Shown here: positions 18,596 to 27,960 of the stretch, one piece after another
Layout: each line of letters begins with the position of its first letter
Numbering within the stretch: the stretch's first letter is position 1
DNA from: Azoarcus sp. DD4
Lineage (GTDB): Bacteria > Pseudomonadota > Gammaproteobacteria > Burkholderiales > Rhodocyclaceae
Reading direction: 5' to 3'
DNA length: 64,000 nt
NCBI RefSeq assembly: GCF_006496635.1
Contig: NZ_CP022958.1
Location: 4,402,001-4,466,000 of the forward strand
Program-made: the position numbers and the translations under genes
Notes under the pieces: model-generated
What the model saw: only the letters and a program-made list of their open reading frames with translations
Told to the model about the DNA's origin: nothing
The model's database searches: none

Positions 18596-19632
18596 CAGGC
18601 GCTCCCGAACTTGCGGGTGAATTGCACGTACTCGTCGAGCTTGGCGCGCGCCGCGCCGCTGGCGAGCACCTCACGGGCGCGAAGGATGCCGGCGCCGATG
18701 GAATCGACCAGGTTGGCGGTGTAGAGCGCGACGCCGGCGTTGAACGCGACGATCTCGCGCGCCGGGCCTTCCTTGTTTTCGAGCGCACCGAGCAGCACCT
18801 GGCGCGACTCCTCGGGATCGGCCACGCGCAGGTTGCGGCTACCGACCATGGCGAGGCCGTAGTCTTCCGGGTGGATCTCGTACTCGGTGACCTTGCCGTC
18901 CTTGAGTTCGCCGACCAGGGTGGCGGCGCCGAGGCTGACTTCGTCCATGCCGTCCAGGCCATGCACCACCAGCACGTGGTTGGCGCCGAGGCGTTCCATG
19001 ACCCGCACCAGGATGCCGACGAGGTCGGGATGGAAGACGCCGAGCAGGGTGTTGGGCGCGCCCGCCGGGTTGGTGAGCGGGCCGAGGATGTTGAAGATGG
19101 TGCGCACGCCCATCTCGCGCCGCACCGGGGCGACGTTCTTCATCGCGCTGTGGTGGCTGGGCGCGAACATGAAGCCGATGCCGGTGGCGTCGACGCTCTC
19201 CGCCACCTGTTCGGGCGTGAGCATGATGTTCGCGCCGAGCGCTTCGAGCGCATCCGCGCTGCCCGACTTCGACGACACGCTGCGGTTACCGTGTTTGGCG
19301 ACGCGCGCGCCGGCCGCGGCGGCGACGAAGATGGTGGCGGTGGAGATGTTGAAAGTGTGGGAACCGTCGCCGCCAGTGCCGACGACGTCGATGAAGTGGT
19401 CATGCGGCGGCGGCACCACCACCTTGGTGGCGAGTTCGCGCATCACGGTGGCGGCGGCGGTGATTTCGCCTATGGTTTCCTTCTTGACGCGCAGGCCGGT
19501 GAGGATGGCGGCGGTCATCACCGGCGAGATTTCCCCGGCCATGATCTGGCGCATCAGCGACAGCATTTCGTCGAAGAAAATTTCGCGGTGTTCGATGGTG
19601 CGCTGGAGCGCTTGCTGGGCGGTGATCGTCAT
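18595..19632 (-). CDS. trpD: Anthranilate phosphoribosyltransferase
   Basis: 345 residues. The PRPP-binding loop VDVVGTGGDGSHTFNIST, the Lys-rich KHGNRSVSSKSGSADALEALG and the anthranilate-site APSHHSAMKNVAPVRREMGVRTIFN are intact. It joins anthranilate to PRPP. It lies 15 bases after trpG in the order E-G-D-C. Confidence 0.97.
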   Translation of the reverse strand: MTITAQQALQRTIEHREIFFDEMLSLMRQIMAGEISPVMTAAILTGLRVKKETIGEITAAATVMRELATKVVVPPPHDHFIDVVGTGGDGSHTFNISTATIFVAAAAGARVAKHGNRSVSSKSGSADALEALGANIMLTPEQVAESVDATGIGFMFAPSHHSAMKNVAPVRREMGVRTIFNILGPLTNPAGAPNTLLGVFHPDLVGILVRVMERLGANHVLVVHGLDGMDEVSLGAATLVGELKDGKVTEYEIHPEDYGLAMVGSRNLRVADPEESRQVLLGALENKEGPAREIVAFNAGVALYTANLVDSIGAGILRAREVLASGAARAKLDEYVQFTRKFGSA

Positions 19633-19647
19633 GTTCGCTTTTTCCGG

Positions 19648-20235
19648 TCAGGCGGCGGCAGGCAGGCTGCGGCTCGATTCGAGGAAGTTCTTCAGCAGGT
19701 CATGGCCGCGCTCGGTCATGATCGATTCGGGGTGGAACTGTACGCCTTCGACGTCCAGCGTCTTGTGGCGCACGCCCATGATCTCGCCGTCGTCGGTCCA
19801 GGCGGTAATCTCCAGACAGTCCGGCAGGCTGGCGCGTTCGATCGCGAGCGAATGATAGCGGGTGCAGATGAGCGGGTTGGGCAGACCGCGGAACACGCCG
19901 ATGTCCTTGTGGTGCACCGGCGAGGTCTTGCCATGCATGAGTTTCTGCGCGTGCACGATGCGCCCGCCGAAGGCGGCACCTATGCTCTGGTGGCCGAGGC
20001 AGACGCCGAGGATGGGCAGCTTGCCGGCGAATTCGCGGATCGCGGCGACCGAGATGCCGGCTTCAGCCGGCGAGCACGGTCCGGGCGAGACGACCAGGTG
20101 GTCGGGCTTCATGTGAGCGATCTGCTCGAGGGTAATTTCGTCGTTGCGGAACACCTTCACCTGGGCGCCGAGTTCGCCGAAGTATTGCACCAGGTTGTAG
20201 GTGAAGCTGTCGTAGTTGTCGATCATCAGCAACAT
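19648..20235 (-). CDS. trpG: Anthranilate synthase glutamine amidotransferase subunit
   Basis: 195 residues, from MLLMIDNYDSFTYN. The class I amidotransferase triad is visible: the nucleophilic Cys in LGVCLGHQ, and the His-Glu pair in VQFHPES. It supplies ammonia to TrpE and may also serve PabB. The start at 20235 matches the family; longer in-frame sequence upstream belongs to the repeat-bearing spacer. Confidence 0.96.
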   Translation of the reverse strand: MLLMIDNYDSFTYNLVQYFGELGAQVKVFRNDEITLEQIAHMKPDHLVVSPGPCSPAEAGISVAAIREFAGKLPILGVCLGHQSIGAAFGGRIVHAQKLMHGKTSPVHHKDIGVFRGLPNPLICTRYHSLAIERASLPDCLEITAWTDDGEIMGVRHKTLDVEGVQFHPESIMTERGHDLLKNFLESSRSLPAAA

Positions 20236-20606
20236 GTCGGTTTTCCTTTTTCGCTGCGTCGCGGCTGCCAATTCTGGCTTCGACGCGATGGAATATCTGT
20301 GTAGCGCCGGGCGGTATGTGACTGAACGGTGGGCGCGCGTTGGAGGCTGCGCGGGAATTCCTTCCGCCGGCTGTGGAACTCGCCCTTCGGGCTCGGACAG
20401 TCCTCGCCGGCTCCAGGAACACCCGCACATCCTCCACGATTCACCGCACGCGGCGTCCGGGCCCTCGCCACCCTGAGGCGGCATGGGTGGTGTTTGTGGA
20501 AGGGCAAGGACTGTCCGAGCGAGCGCAGCGAGCGAGTTCCGCAGCCCGGTAACAAAACCACCCGTGCCGCCGGTTTCAGCTCACCAAGTCACCAGCGGCA
20601 CAAACC
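20236..20606. repeat. 371-base trpE-trpG spacer with nested inverted repeats
   Basis: Two pairs are visible. GGAACTCGCCCTTCGGGCTC (20375 on, to 20403) is mirrored by the segment ending GAGTTCC at 20508-20540. GGCGGCATGGGTGGTGTTT (20477-20495) is mirrored by 20551-20571 with few mismatches. The second pair encloses the right arm of the first. No gene is present. It looks like a dispersed intergenic palindromic element inserted in the trp operon. Confidence 0.6.
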
Positions 20607-22079
20607 TCAAACCTGCGTATCCAGCCCGCCCTCGGCCATCTCGGCCGCCCGCAGCATGGCCCGCGCCTTGTTCTGCGTTTCCTGCCATTCGGCATCCGGG
20701 TCGGAGTCGGCAACGATGCCCGCCCCCGCCTGCACGTGGATCTGACCATCCTTGAGCACCGCCGTGCGGATCGCGATCGCCAGGTCCATGTCGCCGTGGA
20801 AACCAAGATACCCCACCGAGCCGGCGTAGATGCCGCGCTTGACCGGCTCCAACTCGTCGATGATCTCCATTGCGCGCAGCTTGGGCGCGCCCGACACCGT
20901 GCCCGCCGGGAAGGTGGCACGCAGCACCGCCAGCGCGTCCAACCCATCCTTCAGCTTGCCCTCGACGTTGGACACGATGTGCATCACATGGGAGTAGCGC
21001 TCGATGGTGAAGCGCTCGGTGACCTTCACGGTGCCGGTCTCCGACACCCGGCCGGCGTCGTTGCGGCCGAGGTCGAGCAGTTGCAGATGCTCGGCGCGCT
21101 CCTTTTGGTCGGCCAGCAAGTCTTCTTCCAGCGCCACGTCCTCGGCGACGGTAGCCCCGCGCTTGCGGGTACCCGCGATCGGCCGCACGGTGACGGTGTC
21201 GTCCTCGAGGCGAACCAGGATCTCCGGCGAGGCGCCGACGACGTGGAAGTCCTCGAGATTGAAATAGAACATGTAGGGCGACGGATTCAGCGAGCGGATC
21301 GCCCGGTAGAGCGCCATCGGATGCGCGGCGAAGGGCTTGCTCATGCGCTGCGACAGCACCACCTGCATGATGTCGCCGTCGACGATGTACTGCTTGGCAC
21401 GGCGCACCGCGTCCTTGAAGGCCTCCTCGCCGAAGCTGGACACCGCCGGCGCCGGCTCGGCGCGCACGTCCTCCGGAATCGCTACCGGCGCGCGCAGCCG
21501 GGCCAGCAGTTCCTGCAGGCGCTTCCTGGCGCGCTTGTAGGCGCCAGGCACCTCCGGTTCGGCATACACCACCAGCGTCAGCTTGCCGGTGAGATTGTCG
21601 ACGATGGCGATCTCCTCGGACAGCAGCAGCAGGATGTCGGGGGTTCCGAGTTCGTCGCTCTTTTCCGTCTTGGCCAGCCGCGGCTCGATGTAGCGCACCG
21701 TGTCGTAGCCGAAGCAGCCCACCAGCCCGCCGGCAAAGCGCGGCAGATGCTCGCGCGGCGGCACCTTGATACGGTTCATGAACTCGGCAACGAAGTTGAG
21801 CGGGTCGCCGTAATCGCGCCGTTCGACCAGGCGGTTGCCGGTGAGCAGCAGGGCCGAGCGGCCGTAGACCTCGATGCGGGTCGGCGATGCGAGGCCGATG
21901 AAGGAATAGCGGCCGAAGCGTTCGCCGCCCTGCACCGATTCCAGCAGATAGGTGTAGGGCTCGTTGGCGAGCTTCAGGTAGATGGAGAGCGGCGTGTCGA
22001 GATCGGCGAAGGTCTCGAGCGTGACCGGGATGCGGTTGTAGCCCTCGGCTGCGAGGGCATTGAATTCCTGTTCGAGCAT
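20607..22079 (-). CDS. trpE: Anthranilate synthase component I
   Basis: 490 residues from MLEQEFNALAAEGYN. The tryptophan feedback site LLES (in TYLLESVQGGERFGRYSF) is intact. The catalytic region DIMQVVLSQRMS, SPEILVRLE, PIAGTRKRG, LLDLGRNDAGRVS and GTVSGAPKLRAMEII is complete. It makes anthranilate from chorismate with TrpG. A Trp-rich leader ORF ends 117 bases upstream, suggesting that expression responds to charged tRNA-Trp. Confidence 0.97.
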   Translation of the reverse strand: MLEQEFNALAAEGYNRIPVTLETFADLDTPLSIYLKLANEPYTYLLESVQGGERFGRYSFIGLASPTRIEVYGRSALLLTGNRLVERRDYGDPLNFVAEFMNRIKVPPREHLPRFAGGLVGCFGYDTVRYIEPRLAKTEKSDELGTPDILLLLSEEIAIVDNLTGKLTLVVYAEPEVPGAYKRARKRLQELLARLRAPVAIPEDVRAEPAPAVSSFGEEAFKDAVRRAKQYIVDGDIMQVVLSQRMSKPFAAHPMALYRAIRSLNPSPYMFYFNLEDFHVVGASPEILVRLEDDTVTVRPIAGTRKRGATVAEDVALEEDLLADQKERAEHLQLLDLGRNDAGRVSETGTVKVTERFTIERYSHVMHIVSNVEGKLKDGLDALAVLRATFPAGTVSGAPKLRAMEIIDELEPVKRGIYAGSVGYLGFHGDMDLAIAIRTAVLKDGQIHVQAGAGIVADSDPDAEWQETQNKARAMLRAAEMAEGGLDTQV

Positions 22080-22196
22080 GGGTGCTCCACGAAGACGGTT
22101 GGATCCGGACGACTGCTTGGGCGGGTGAGGCCGGCCTGGGAATCGCGGAGGTGTTGCTGGTTCCGCGCAGCCGGCGACCCGCAAGGGGTATGCGTA

Positions 22197-22349
22197 TTAG
22201 TGGCCCACAGGCCAACGCCAGCCGCCGCGCCAGTCGGCGCGTTGCTGTGCGTTCGCAAAATCCTTGTCCGGGAACCGCTGTTCGAGAGTCACGATGCTTT
22301 CTGGTCTGAGTCCGCTACCGCAGGAGGCAGGCGCTGTGGCGGCGGTCAT
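22197..22349 (-). CDS. Candidate trp leader peptide (trpL)
   Basis: 50 codons from ATG 22349, whose ATGA overlaps the gph stop; a GTG at 22292 gives a 31-residue version. The end reads DWRGGWRWPVGH, three Trp codons within seven, right before the stop. This is the hallmark of a transcription-attenuation leader in front of trpE. Short inverted repeats follow (TGGCC-TGTG-GGCCA spans the leader stop region), but I see no U-tract before trpE, so the mechanism may be non-classical. The ORF could be a chance find, but Trp density and position argue for it. Confidence 0.65.
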   Translation of the reverse strand: MTAATAPASCGSGLRPESIVTLEQRFPDKDFANAQQRADWRGGWRWPVGH

Positions 22350-23020
22350 GCCGCAACGATATGGTCCAGCGCCTGAAGTGCGTTCGATAGTAGCCCATCG
22401 CATTCGATGGTGTCCACCGGCATGCCCTCGCTGTAGCCGTAGGTCACGAGCAGCACCGGCATGCCGGCCGCGCGCGCGGCGAGCGCATCGTTGGCGGAGT
22501 CGCCTATCATCAGCGCCTCCTCCGCCGGTACGCCGAGCAGTTCGCAGGCGTGGAACAGCATCGCCGGATCGGGTTTCTTCACCGGCAGGGTGTCGCCGCT
22601 GACCACCGCCTCGAAGTGATGAGCAATACCCATATGCGCGAGCAAGGGCCTGGTGAAATCGCCCGCCTTGTTGGTCACCACCGCCAGCTTCAGCTTGCGC
22701 GCCCGCATCTCGGCCAGGGTTTCAAGGATGCCCGGGTAGATGCGCGTTCCCAGGCCGTTCACCGTGGTGTAGTGGCGGCGAAAAACCCCGATCGCTGCCT
22801 CGATCTCGGCCTCGGTCGCGGACGCGTTCTCGGTGAGGCAGCGCCGTACGAGGTTGGGCAGCCCCTTGCCGACAAAGCTATGCACTTCTGCGAGCGGCCG
22901 CAGCGGACGCCCGAGCTCGGCCAGCATGCGATTGGCGGCCTCGGCCAGGTCGCCGATGGTGTCGAGCAAAGTTCCGTCGAGATCGAAAAGTACCGCCCGT
23001 GCGTTGAATCGCGCGTTCAT
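22346..23020 (-). CDS. gph: Phosphoglycolate phosphatase (HAD superfamily)
   Basis: 224 residues. The HAD motif I DLDGTLLDT (residues about 12-20) contains the nucleophilic Asp, motif II is VVTNKAG, and motif IV is MIGDSANDALAARAAG. It hydrolyses 2-phosphoglycolate. It lies 14 bases after rpe and leads into the trp leader and trpE, a linkage common in beta- and gammaproteobacteria. Confidence 0.93.
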   Translation of the reverse strand: MNARFNARAVLFDLDGTLLDTIGDLAEAANRMLAELGRPLRPLAEVHSFVGKGLPNLVRRCLTENASATEAEIEAAIGVFRRHYTTVNGLGTRIYPGILETLAEMRARKLKLAVVTNKAGDFTRPLLAHMGIAHHFEAVVSGDTLPVKKPDPAMLFHACELLGVPAEEALMIGDSANDALAARAAGMPVLLVTYGYSEGMPVDTIECDGLLSNALQALDHIVAA

Positions 23021-23034
23021 CCGGCCGCTCCCGC

Positions 23035-23733
23035 TCACTCCGCCGACAGCGTCGCGAGCTCGGCGCGCATCGCGCCGATCACGCTGTCGTAGCGGTTCGC
23101 ATCGCCCTCCCTGCCGGCACCGAACACGGCCGAACCGGCCACGAAGGTGTCGGCACCCGCCCGGGCGATCTCGGCGATGTTGTCCACTTTCACGCCGCCG
23201 TCGATCTCCAGCAGGATGCGACGGCCGGTCTGCGCCTCGTAGGCGTCCAGCCTGGCGCGCGCGGCACGCAGCTTGTTGAGGGTTTCGGGGATGAACTTCT
23301 GGCCGCCGAAGCCGGGGTTCACGCTCATCAGCAGCACGACGTCGAGCTTGTCCATGACGTGGTCGAGATAGTGCAGCGGCGTCGCCGGGTTGAACACTAG
23401 TCCGGCCTGGCAGCCGGAATCGCGGATCAGGCCAAGGCTGCGATCGATATGCTCGGACGCCTCGGGGTGGAAGGTGATGATGTTGGCGCCGGCCTTGGCG
23501 AAATCCGGGATGATGCGGTCGACCGGCTTGACCATCAGGTGTACATCGATGGGCGCGCTCGTCACCGGGCGCAGCGCCTCGCACACCAGCGGCCCGATGG
23601 TGAGATTGGGCACGTAGTGGTTATCCATCACATCGAAGTGGATCCAGTCCGCACCCGAGGCGACGACCTGACTGACCTCCTCGCCGAGCTTGGCGAAATT
23701 GGCGGAGAGGATGCTGGGGGCGATGCGGAACAT
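23035..23733 (-). CDS. rpe: Ribulose-phosphate 3-epimerase
   Basis: 232 residues, from MFRIAPSILSANFAKLGEEV. Metal-binding His and Asp are seen in WIHFDVMDNHYVPNLT and in DVHLMV, with the loop MSVNPGFGGQKFI and the Asp of EIDGGV. It interconverts ribulose and xylulose 5-phosphates. First gene of the rpe-gph-trp block. Confidence 0.97.
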   Translation of the reverse strand: MFRIAPSILSANFAKLGEEVSQVVASGADWIHFDVMDNHYVPNLTIGPLVCEALRPVTSAPIDVHLMVKPVDRIIPDFAKAGANIITFHPEASEHIDRSLGLIRDSGCQAGLVFNPATPLHYLDHVMDKLDVVLLMSVNPGFGGQKFIPETLNKLRAARARLDAYEAQTGRRILLEIDGGVKVDNIAEIARAGADTFVAGSAVFGAGREGDANRYDSVIGAMRAELATLSAE

Positions 23734-23813
23734 GAGGCAGGACTCCAGGGGATCGAGCCCTGCATTTTACCCGGCAGCCAGCTGCTTGCGCAGACCGGCC
23801 GCCGTCGCCGGCC

Positions 23814-26171
23814 TCAGCGCAGACAGACCTTGCGGACCTGTTTCAGGTCGGTGATGCCGCCGAGCACCTTCTCGATCCCGTCCTGGCGCAAGGTGCGCAT
23901 ACCCTCGGCCAGCGACACCGCCAACAGTTGCGCCAGGTGGCCACGCTCCTGGATCACCCGCTTGATGTCGGGGCTGCCTATCATCAGTTCGTGCAGCCCC
24001 ACCCGGCCACGGTAACCCTGATTGCACTCCGGGCAGCCCACCGCGCGGAACAGCTTGAAGCGGCCATCCACGTCCGCATGATGGGCACGCCACTGGGCAA
24101 GGATCTCGGCGCGGGCCGCATCTGGATCGGCGGCGAAAGCCGGCGTCAGGTGCATGTCGGCGCAGTACTCGTCGAGCAGGTGGTCGATCTCGGCCGGCTC
24201 CGGCTCGTAGGCCTGCTTGCAGTGCCGGCACAAACGTTTGGCCAGGCGCTGAGCGAGCACGCCGAGCAGGGCATCGGAGAAGTTGAACGGATCCATCCCC
24301 ATGTCCAGCAGGCGCACGACGGACTCCGGCGCGCTGTTGGTGTGCAGGGTGGACAACACCAGGTGCCCGGTGAGCGACGCCTCGATCCCCACCGACATCG
24401 TTTCCTGGTCGCGCATTTCGCCGACCATGATGACGTCGGGGTCGGCACGCAGAAAGGCCCGCATCATGGTGGCGAAGTCCAGCCCGGCCTTGCGGTTCAC
24501 CTGCACCTGCCGCAGGCCCTTCTGGGTGATTTCGACAGGATCCTCGATCGTCCAGATCTTGGTTTCGGGCGTGTTGATGTAGCCGAGGATGGAGTGCAGC
24601 GTGGTGGTCTTGCCCGAGCCTGTCGGACCGCACACGAAGAACACGCCATACGGCTTGACGATGGTCTCGCGCAGGCGTTCGAGGTTGCGCGGCGACAACG
24701 CCAGTTCGCCAAGCGGGATGGGCTCGCTGTTGGACAGGATGCGCATCACCACGTCTTCTGTACCGCCGGCCGTCGGCACGGTGGCAACCCGCAGCTCGAT
24801 GTCGAGCGGCGCGTACTTGCGGAACTTGATCTTGCCGTCCTGCGGCCGGCGCCGCTCGGAGATGTCGAGGTCGCACATGATCTTGATGCGGGTGACGAGC
24901 GGGTTTCGATAGCTCGCCGGCACCTCGATGTAAGGCACCAGGGTGCCATCCTTGCGGAAGCGGATCAGCGTCTTTTCCTTGCCCGGACGCGGTTCGACAT
25001 GGATGTCGGAGGCCCCCTGCTTGTAGGCGTCGATGATGACCTTGTTCACCAGCTTGACGAGTTCGTTGTCCGCCGCGGCATTGACGTCGTCCGACAGGCT
25101 GCTCTCGTCGCTGTCGTCGTCCAGCCCCGACAGGAGATCGTTCACCGAACTGGTGTCGAGCTGCGCCTCGAAGAACTGGTTGACGGTGCGCTCGAACTCC
25201 GCCCGCGTCGTCACCCGGAAGGCCAGCTTCTTTTTCGGGTAGACGTTCTGCGCGATGCGCGAGCCGCGCACCTGCTCGGGATCGGTCGTCATGATGACGA
25301 CGCCTTCGGTTGTCTCCTCCAGCGGCAGCCACTGGCTCTGCTGCACATAGTCGCGCTTGATGTTGCGCAGCAGATCCATCGGCTTGACGCGATCCGGGCG
25401 ATAGGGCTCGTAGGCCACGCCGTAGAAGCGGGCTGCGGCCTCGCCGATCTCCGCCTCGCGCAGGCCGAACTCCGACATCAGGGTCAGCTCGACGGACACG
25501 CCGCTCTCGCGCGCCTTGCGCGTAGCGTTCCCCAATTCCTCCGCGGTGATGCGACCGTCCGCCACCAGCGCGTCGAAACGCGAACGTGGCTGCATCGGCG
25601 CCTGCGTATGGCGACCGAAGGCCACCCCGAGGGTCTGCGCCAGGCCAAGCAAGCCCTCTTCGGCAAAGCCGGAAAAGGCGCCGCCGATACTGAGGTTGAT
25701 GAGCTGTATCACCCCTTGCAGCTTGCCGTTTTCCGGGTTGACGATGGGCGCCACCAGCATCTGGCGCGCGCGATAGCCGGTCACCTCGTCAACCTCGCGG
25801 CGGAATTCCAGCTTGGGCGAGATCGCCTTGAGTTCGGCATCGTCGTATACGTCAGCGATGTTGAGCACCTTGCCGGACACCGCGACATAGCCGGCGATGC
25901 TGTTCTCGGCCACCGGCAGGCGGATGTTCTGCACGCTCTGCAGGCCGGTCTTGACCTTGGTGGCAATCACCGCCCCCTGATCCTCGACGACGTAGATGGA
26001 CAGGCGCTCGGCATCGAACAGGGCGCAGATGTCGGCCGACAGCTCGAAGATGATCTCGTCGATGTCCTGCGTCGCATGGACGCGAGTGGTAATCGCCTGC
26101 AGCCCCTTGAAGAAGGCCAGGCGGCGGGCGACCTCACCACCGGCCGTCGCTTTTCCGGGCAATGCGCTCAT
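23814..26171 (-). CDS. GAF-domain GspE/PilB-type secretion ATPase
   Basis: 785 residues. Residues about 15-185 form a GAF sensor (FELSADICALFDAERLSIYV, NGKLQGVIQLINL). A GspE N-terminal domain covers 195-350 and the ATPase core follows. The Walker A GPTGSGKTTT is near residue 515, and Asp-rich and His boxes (TIEDPVEITQKG, STLHTNSAPE) are intact. A CxxC...CxxC zinc site (CRHCKQ, CPECNQG) is present. Such ATPases drive type II secretion or type IV pili. This one has no pilus or secretion genes beside it and instead sits with FHA and PP2C genes. A GAF fusion suggests control by a small ligand. Confidence 0.88.
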   Translation of the reverse strand: MSALPGKATAGGEVARRLAFFKGLQAITTRVHATQDIDEIIFELSADICALFDAERLSIYVVEDQGAVIATKVKTGLQSVQNIRLPVAENSIAGYVAVSGKVLNIADVYDDAELKAISPKLEFRREVDEVTGYRARQMLVAPIVNPENGKLQGVIQLINLSIGGAFSGFAEEGLLGLAQTLGVAFGRHTQAPMQPRSRFDALVADGRITAEELGNATRKARESGVSVELTLMSEFGLREAEIGEAAARFYGVAYEPYRPDRVKPMDLLRNIKRDYVQQSQWLPLEETTEGVVIMTTDPEQVRGSRIAQNVYPKKKLAFRVTTRAEFERTVNQFFEAQLDTSSVNDLLSGLDDDSDESSLSDDVNAAADNELVKLVNKVIIDAYKQGASDIHVEPRPGKEKTLIRFRKDGTLVPYIEVPASYRNPLVTRIKIMCDLDISERRRPQDGKIKFRKYAPLDIELRVATVPTAGGTEDVVMRILSNSEPIPLGELALSPRNLERLRETIVKPYGVFFVCGPTGSGKTTTLHSILGYINTPETKIWTIEDPVEITQKGLRQVQVNRKAGLDFATMMRAFLRADPDVIMVGEMRDQETMSVGIEASLTGHLVLSTLHTNSAPESVVRLLDMGMDPFNFSDALLGVLAQRLAKRLCRHCKQAYEPEPAEIDHLLDEYCADMHLTPAFAADPDAARAEILAQWRAHHADVDGRFKLFRAVGCPECNQGYRGRVGLHELMIGSPDIKRVIQERGHLAQLLAVSLAEGMRTLRQDGIEKVLGGITDLKQVRKVCLR

Positions 26172-26278
26172 GGGTCTCGTATCAGCGTGAGATGAATGCG
26201 GAACGCGCATTCTAACGGCAGGGCGTAAGCTTTGCGGCTCCGCAGCGCACTGTCCCTGCTCCTGCCCCGGCAGGCCGG

Positions 26279-27046
26279 TCAGAAGTCCAGCACCTGGCCC
26301 TGCATGAGGCGTTGCGGCTGCAGCCGCCCCGCATAAGTACCGAGTTGCTCCATGATCCGGTCATCGACACCCGGCTTCAAGTGACTGATGTGCACCTGGG
26401 GCGACACCGTAAGCTCGTCCAGCATGGCGGTCAGCAAACTGGGACACAGATGGCGCGAGGCCAGCGCCAGCCCCTGCTGCTCGTTCGGGAAGGCGGTCTC
26501 GATGATGAGGTGACGCAACCGCTCGGTATGGTTGATCGCCGCGATCAGCTCCGGACAGTATGCCGTGTCGCCGGAATAGAGCAGCTGCCCTTTGCCGCTG
26601 TCCAGACAGTAGGACACGGCCGGTACGGTGTGATGCGCCGGCAGCGCCGTCACCGTGCCGGCGCCGAACCGCACCGACTCTCCGACCTTGATGACCTGGA
26701 AGCGCAGGAAGGGTCGATGGCGGTCGGGAATCGCAGAAAAATCGGGCCAGATCAGCCAGTTGAAGATGTGCGAACGCAGGATGCGGATGGTTTCCGCCGA
26801 GCCATAGACCGTGACCGGCACGCCGCGCGCCTCACCGACCGAATCGATCAGCAGCGGAATGGACGCGATGTGGTCGAGGTGTGCATGGGTGATGAAGATA
26901 TGGTCGATACGCTTGAGCTGCTCGTACTCCAGATCGCCCACGCCGGTGCCGCAGTCGATGAGAATGTCATCATCAACCAGGAAGGACGTCGTTCGCGCTT
27001 GCGCGCCACCGATGCCGCCGCTGCACCCTAGCACCTTGAGTTTCAT
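26279..27046 (-). CDS. MBL-fold hydrolase, class II 3',5'-cyclic nucleotide phosphodiesterase-like
   Basis: 255 residues. The metal motif THAHLDHIASIPLL carries H-x-H-x-D-H, with a later SGDTAYCPEL Asp and HISHLKPG His. The start MKLKVLGCSGGIGG and overall layout match the class II cyclic-nucleotide phosphodiesterase branch of the metallo-beta-lactamase fold. cAMP is a plausible substrate but RNase Z-like relatives exist. It sits between the GAF-ATPase and FHA genes, which supports a signalling role. Confidence 0.75.
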   Translation of the reverse strand: MKLKVLGCSGGIGGAQARTTSFLVDDDILIDCGTGVGDLEYEQLKRIDHIFITHAHLDHIASIPLLIDSVGEARGVPVTVYGSAETIRILRSHIFNWLIWPDFSAIPDRHRPFLRFQVIKVGESVRFGAGTVTALPAHHTVPAVSYCLDSGKGQLLYSGDTAYCPELIAAINHTERLRHLIIETAFPNEQQGLALASRHLCPSLLTAMLDELTVSPQVHISHLKPGVDDRIMEQLGTYAGRLQPQRLMQGQVLDF

Positions 27047-27170
27047 GAGAAATTGCTGACCGGCACCTGTTCCATGGAGCGCACTGGCCCGCCCATGCGC
27101 TTACCGTGCGGACCTTAGCACCCCGCGCCGACGACGCCATGTGCAAAAAATCACGCAGCTCCGACTCGCT

Positions 27171-27932
27171 TCAGACGCGCAGGAAAAACTCCATTTTGAC
27201 GCCTGCGATCTCGATGATGTCGTGATCATTCAGGCGATGCGCCTGCGCGTCGAGCGTGCGGCCGTTGACCATGGGAAAGCTGGCGCCCTCGACATGGGTG
27301 ATGAAGTAGCCGTGCGGCCGGCGCGTGATCACCGCCACCTGCCGTCCCGGCTTGCCCAGCGTGGTGAGCGATTTCGACAGCTCCAGTTCGCGGCCGGCAT
27401 TGGCACCGTTGAGCACCTGGATCACGCCTAGATGATCGGCACCGGCCGCTGGCGGCGCGTCGGACTTCAGCGGCTCCGACTCCTCCGCTGACGGACGGAG
27501 CAGTTGCGTACGCTGTCCGGCCGCACTGCCCGGCGCTGGCGCCGGGCGCGAGCCGGCCGACTCTTCGGGCGCATCGAAGGGGGCACTGAAGGGCTTCAGG
27601 GCAGCGGTATCTATCATCTCCGATGTCGCCAGGCCGACCTGCGCCGAGTCGGTCAGATACTTCAGCCTGTACTTGCCGAGTTCGATCACGTCGTTGTTCT
27701 GCAACACGTACTTCTTGATCGGCTGCCCGTTCACATAGGTGCCGTTGGTGCTGCTCTGATCCTCGAGGAAGGCGTCGTTGAGAATGCAGGTGATGACGGC
27801 ATGATTTCCGCTGATGGCGAGGTTGTCGATCTGGATGTCGTTGTTCGCCTTGCGGCCGATCGACGTGCGCTCCTTGCTGAGGGCGATTTCCTTGAGCACC
27901 AGTCCGTCCATGCTGAGTATCAACTTCGGCAT
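27171..27932 (-). CDS. Protein with two FHA domains
   Basis: 253 residues from MPKLILSMDG. Residues 1-95 hold a classical FHA fold: the phosphothreonine-binding signature RTSIGRKANNDIQI, AISGNHAVI and SSTNGTYVNGQPI. After a Pro/Ala-rich linker, residues about 165-253 form a second, divergent FHA-like domain (LTTLGKPGRQVAVI, MVNGRTLDAQAHRL). FHA domains bind phosphothreonine. The adjacent PP2C phosphatase implies a Ser/Thr phosphorylation circuit, but no kinase gene is in the window. Confidence 0.87.
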   Translation of the reverse strand: MPKLILSMDGLVLKEIALSKERTSIGRKANNDIQIDNLAISGNHAVITCILNDAFLEDQSSTNGTYVNGQPIKKYVLQNNDVIELGKYRLKYLTDSAQVGLATSEMIDTAALKPFSAPFDAPEESAGSRPAPAPGSAAGQRTQLLRPSAEESEPLKSDAPPAAGADHLGVIQVLNGANAGRELELSKSLTTLGKPGRQVAVITRRPHGYFITHVEGASFPMVNGRTLDAQAHRLNDHDIIEIAGVKMEFFLRV

Positions 27933-27960
27933 TACCGTACCCGTCAATTCGATCCGCGCA

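Noticed and set aside
20236..20606. CRISPR array or IS end in the trp spacer
   Set aside because: Repeats are inverted and nested, not direct and regularly spaced, and no transposase frame is near. No CRISPR array was seen anywhere in the window.
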